From: DATBLE01 sp963837265
Lineage (GTDB): Bacteria > Actinomycetota > Thermoleophilia > Gaiellales > Gaiellaceae
Direction: 5' to 3'
Length of the DNA: 64,000 bases
Assembly (NCBI GenBank): GCA_963837265.1
Contig: CAWIMQ010000006.1
Coordinates: 372,001-436,000 of the forward strand
The stretch's first letter is position 1. Every line of letters begins with the position of its first letter. The notes under the pieces are model-generated. The model searched no databases, was not told the origin of the DNA, and saw nothing but the letters and a program-made list of their open reading frames with translations. The translations under genes were made by a program, and so were the position numbers. Shown in pieces: positions 61,418 through 64,000 of the stretch.

Positions 61418-61870
61418 ATGGACGAGTTGAGCGCCCAGATTCGTAACTGCATGTATCAGTACTCCCGTGCGATCTACCGCACGATCAAGGACCTGATCGA
61501 CCCGTACGCCGATCCGGACGCCCAGCTCGAATACCGCCGGGCCGTACTCCAGGCGTGCGAGGAGACCATGGAGCGGCTCGCGACCGACCCCCACTACTTC
61601 GCGAATCCCGACAAGACCCTGTTCCAGGACATCCGGCGGTACTTCCCGATCACCCAGCAGGCCCAGGTCGCCTGGGCCGTGCAGGAGGGTGTCGGTGCAG
61701 CGGTCGCGTTCGTGCAGACGCAGATCGAGGCCGGCGCGTTCGACGGCGGCGTCTCGCGCTGCCGGGCGACTACTCGCAAGGGCAAGCCGTGCCAGCGCAC
61801 GCCGCTTCCCGACCGGGACTACTGCCCGTCGCATCAGCACCTCGAGCAGCGCTCCAAGGTAGCGGCCTGA
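61418..61870 (+). CDS. Conserved-looking protein with C-terminal zinc motif (DUF5763-like)
   Basis: 150 residues. An N-terminal helical domain (ELSAQIRNCMYQYSRAIYRT, then DPHYFANPDKTLFQDIRRYF) is joined to a short C-terminal finger, RCRATTRKGKPC then DYCPSHQH, with Cys, Cys, Cys, His spacing as in DUF5763-type domains. ATG 61418 with GGAGAT upstream. It has its own promoter and repeated leader sequence. Role unknown. Confidence 0.7.
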   Translation: MDELSAQIRNCMYQYSRAIYRTIKDLIDPYADPDAQLEYRRAVLQACEETMERLATDPHYFANPDKTLFQDIRRYFPITQQAQVAWAVQEGVGAAVAFVQTQIEAGAFDGGVSRCRATTRKGKPCQRTPLPDRDYCPSHQHLEQRSKVAA

Positions 61871-61919
61871 CGCCTGCGGCGTCGGGCTCCGAAACCACGG
61901 CTCGTCACCCGGCTCGGCG

Positions 61920-62032
61920 ATCACCGGCCTCTGCGGCCGGAGCCGGGCTCTGCCCGGCGGGAGGCCACCGCCGGCGAGACGATCGCAACCCGGAAGGAGA
62001 GGGCCCACGGAGAACCCTGGGTTGCCCCGGGC
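61920..62032 (+). repeat. Dispersed repeat, copy E
   Basis: Begins ATCACCGGCCTCTGCGGCCG, contains GGAGCCGGGCTCTGCC and ends CCCGGAAGGAGAGGG plus the hairpin CGGAGAACCCTGGGTTGCCCCG (arms AACCC/GGGTT), matching copy D. It lies between the DUF5763-like gene and the WYL regulator, with its hairpin end pointing to the WYL start. Confidence 0.6.
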
Positions 62033-62055
62033 TGGGGCGATAAGCTCGCGGAGCG

Positions 62056-64000
62056 ATGTCGCACGACACCGACAAGCTGATCCGCCAGCTCTCGCTCGTC
62101 GCGTTCCTGATGGCCGAGCGGCGGCCCCTGACGGCGCGCGACGTGAAGGGCAACGTCGAGGGCTACTCGGAGATGTCCGACGAGGCGTTCGCGCGGCGTT
62201 TCTACTCCGACCGGGCCGAGCTGCGGGATCTCGGCGTCCCGCTCCACTCGCAACGCGACGAGTTCACCGGAGAGGAGCTGTACACGCTCCGCTCGGAGAA
62301 CTACTTCCTGCCCGAGCTCGAGCTGACCGACGACGAGCTCGCCGCCCTCCAGACGTGCTTCTACCTGCTCGAAGGGAAGTTCGCCTACGCGGAGCCGCTC
62401 CGGCTCGCGCTCCAGAACCTGGCCCTCGGACGACCCGCGCCCTCCGACGAGGCGCCGTCCGGCACCGCGGTCCGCGTGGAGATGCGCGACCCCGACTACT
62501 CGGCGGAGATGCCCGGACGCCTGGCGAAGCTCGAGACGGCGATCTCCAAGCAGCGCACGGTCAGGTTCGCCTACCGGGCGATGACGAGCGGCAAGGAGAT
62601 CGAGCGCACCCTGAACCCGTACGGGCTCCTGCACGACCGCGGTGTCTGGTACGTGATCGGCGACGACCTCGACCGGGCCGCCAGGCGGACGTTCCGCGTG
62701 TCCCGCATCCGGGGAGACATCCGCTTCGCGACGCGACGCGAGCGCGACTTCCGCGTCCCCGCCGACTTCGACATCGACGAATACCGCGGACGCGCCGCCT
62801 GGCAGTTCGGCGACCCCGCCGGCGAGGCCCGCATCGAGGTGCGGCCCGAGACCGCCTGGTGGGTCGAGCGCGCCTTCGGACCGAGCGGGCGCATGGAGGA
62901 CGGCGTCTTCGTCACCGAGTACTCCAACCTCCCCCTGCTCGCCTCCTGGGTGCTGCGCCAGGACGGGCGAGCCGTCCCGGTCTCCCCGGACGACCTTCGC
63001 CGCGAGGTCGCCGAGAGCCTCCGGCGCGTCCGCGCCCGGCACGAGGGAGCGCCGTCCCGGCCGGCGCGCGAGGTGTCCGTCGCGACGAACGGCGTCACGG
63101 AGCGCTCCTCGGGGCCCGTCACGCCCGAGCGCTTCGGCCTTCTGCAGGCGCTGCTCGCGTACCTGCTGGCCGCCTGCGGCGAGCAGCGCGACGCGGTCCT
63201 CCCTGCCGCCGACCTCGTCGAGCGCTTCCAGATCCCCGCCGAGGAGCTCGAGGAGCACCTCTCCCTCCTCAACCTCGTGAACTTCGGCGGCGGCTGCTAC
63301 GCCGTGTACGCCGAACTCCACGGCGACGAGGTGCACGTCGACAAGGAGCTGTGGGGGGACACGTTCCGCTCGGCGCCGAGGCTGACCCCCCTCGAGGCCC
63401 GCGCGATCCGGCTCGCGCTCGAGTTCGTCGGCCCGCTCATCGCCGCGGAGGCGCACCGGCCACTGGACCGCGTCCGCAAGAAGCTGGAGGAGACGTTCGG
63501 CGAGTTCGACCTCTCGCAGACTCCCGAGCCGAGCAGGGACCGGGCCGAGGAGCGTCTGGTCGCGACGCTCACGGACGCGATCCGCCGGCGGCGGCTGGTC
63601 GAGGTCGAGTACCTCAAGGAGGAGGAGGGTACGCCGGCGACCCATCTCGTCGAGCCGTACTCGATCGAGCGGCGACTCCCGCACTGGTACGTCCACACCT
63701 GGGACCGGACACGCGCCGACGAGCGCAGCTTCCGGCTCGACCGGATGCGGAGCGCCACGCTCGCGGATGCCCGGTTCGAGCCCCGCGAGGGATTCGAGCC
63801 CGGGGTGCTGGACGGCGCGCTCGTCGCGCGGGTGCTGTACTCGCCGGCCGTCGCCCGCTGGGAGGTCGAGCGCGGCGCCCATCCGCTCGCCGACGGCTCG
63901 GCCGTCAACGAGCAGAAGATCGGCAGCTCCGGGTGGCTCGTCGGCGAGATCCTCCGCTACCGTGGCGAGGCCGAGCTCCTCGAGCCGCTCGAGCTGAGGC
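62056..64000 (+). CDS. pafBC: Fused PafB-PafC-like WYL transcriptional regulator (partial)
   Basis: The frame is open from ATG 62056 to the right edge, 648 residues without a stop. It has two copies of the same plan. Copy 1 is an HTH-type domain (LIRQLSLVAFLMAERRPLTA), a WYL domain (LNPYGLLHDRGVWYVIG) and a WCX-like tail (IEVRPETAWWVE). Copy 2 begins near residue 355 with FGLLQALLAYLLAACG and has a second WYL (YSIERRLPHWYVHTW). PafB and PafC are usually adjacent separate genes forming an activator of the mycobacterial DNA-damage response. Here they would be one chain. Confidence 0.88.
   Translation, partial: MSHDTDKLIRQLSLVAFLMAERRPLTARDVKGNVEGYSEMSDEAFARRFYSDRAELRDLGVPLHSQRDEFTGEELYTLRSENYFLPELELTDDELAALQTCFYLLEGKFAYAEPLRLALQNLALGRPAPSDEAPSGTAVRVEMRDPDYSAEMPGRLAKLETAISKQRTVRFAYRAMTSGKEIERTLNPYGLLHDRGVWYVIGDDLDRAARRTFRVSRIRGDIRFATRRERDFRVPADFDIDEYRGRAAWQFGDPAGEARIEVRPETAWWVERAFGPSGRMEDGVFVTEYSNLPLLASWVLRQDGRAVPVSPDDLRREVAESLRRVRARHEGAPSRPAREVSVATNGVTERSSGPVTPERFGLLQALLAYLLAACGEQRDAVLPAADLVERFQIPAEELEEHLSLLNLVNFGGGCYAVYAELHGDEVHVDKELWGDTFRSAPRLTPLEARAIRLALEFVGPLIAAEAHRPLDRVRKKLEETFGEFDLSQTPEPSRDRAEERLVATLTDAIRRRRLVEVEYLKEEEGTPATHLVEPYSIERRLPHWYVHTWDRTRADERSFRLDRMRSATLADARFEPREGFEPGVLDGALVARVLYSPAVARWEVERGAHPLADGSAVNEQKIGSSGWLVGEILRYRGEAELLEPLELR

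Overview
The window is very GC-rich and almost fully coding. It looks like core chromosome of a deep-branching actinobacterium; Thermoleophilia/Gaiella-type is my inference, not a search result. Reasons: actinobacterial -10 boxes (TANNNT), a complete MraZ-controlled division and cell-wall cluster, a MurE with the meso-diaminopimelate motif DNPR, a two-subunit glycine decarboxylase, a decaprenyl-phosphate-type UbiA prenyltransferase, and a fused PafB-PafC-like WYL regulator running off the right edge. I see no prophage, insertion sequence, CRISPR array, rRNA or tRNA.

Layout. 1-12.4 kb: mixed housekeeping genes (M3-like metallopeptidase with a receiver protein, compact GltX, MFS exporter, endonuclease IV, Ca2+/H+ exchanger, serine hydrolase plus threonine aldolase, RlmN). 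12.7-17.1 kb: glycine cleavage operon gcvT-gcvH-gcvPA-gcvPB. 17.1-32.6 kb: dcw cluster, on the minus strand in the order mraZ, rsmH, ftsL, ftsI, murE, murF, mraY, an 80-codon methyltransferase-like gene, murD, ftsW, murG, murC, murB, ftsQ, ftsZ. Many junctions overlap (ATGA, GTGA, TAGTG), so translational coupling is likely. A promoter with four MraZ boxes precedes mraZ, and ftsZ has its own TTGACA-17-TACCCT promoter. 32.7-36.5 kb: ECF sigma factor coupled to Ogt, an ArsR/SRPBCC/cupin operon with a clear operator, and an OmpR-type regulator with a degenerate receiver. 36.7-44.1 kb: UbiB-like kinase, phasin-like protein, fused SecDF, YajC, Tgt and QueA (protein export and queuosine). 44.1-48.3 kb: UbiA prenyltransferase with a two-component system and a secreted protein. 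48.3-52.6 kb: amidase, penicillin-recognising hydrolase, patatin and DUF4015 protein. 52.6-53.0 kb: a minisatellite of hairpin-containing units of about 70 bp. 53.0-60.0 kb: enolase-superfamily enzyme, CPA antiporter, methyltransferase, thiolase, MBL hydrolase, aldehyde dehydrogenase. 60.0-64.0 kb: zinc-ribbon proteins, a SPOR protein, a DUF5763-like protein and PafBC.

The most unusual signals are non-coding or in gene architecture. They include a dispersed intergenic repeat of about 110-120 bp ending in a GGGGGAACC/GGTTCCCCC hairpin, with one copy forming the N-terminal coding region of the arsR gene. Other signals are the 70-bp tandem array, a near-identical hairpin that hides the ribosome site of both yajC and a CPA antiporter, and tandem GTAAG-N6-CTTAC operators on a nearly leaderless promoter. 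There are also single-base frameshifts in a cupin gene and a small membrane-protein gene, and a 131-nt ftsW/murG overlap.
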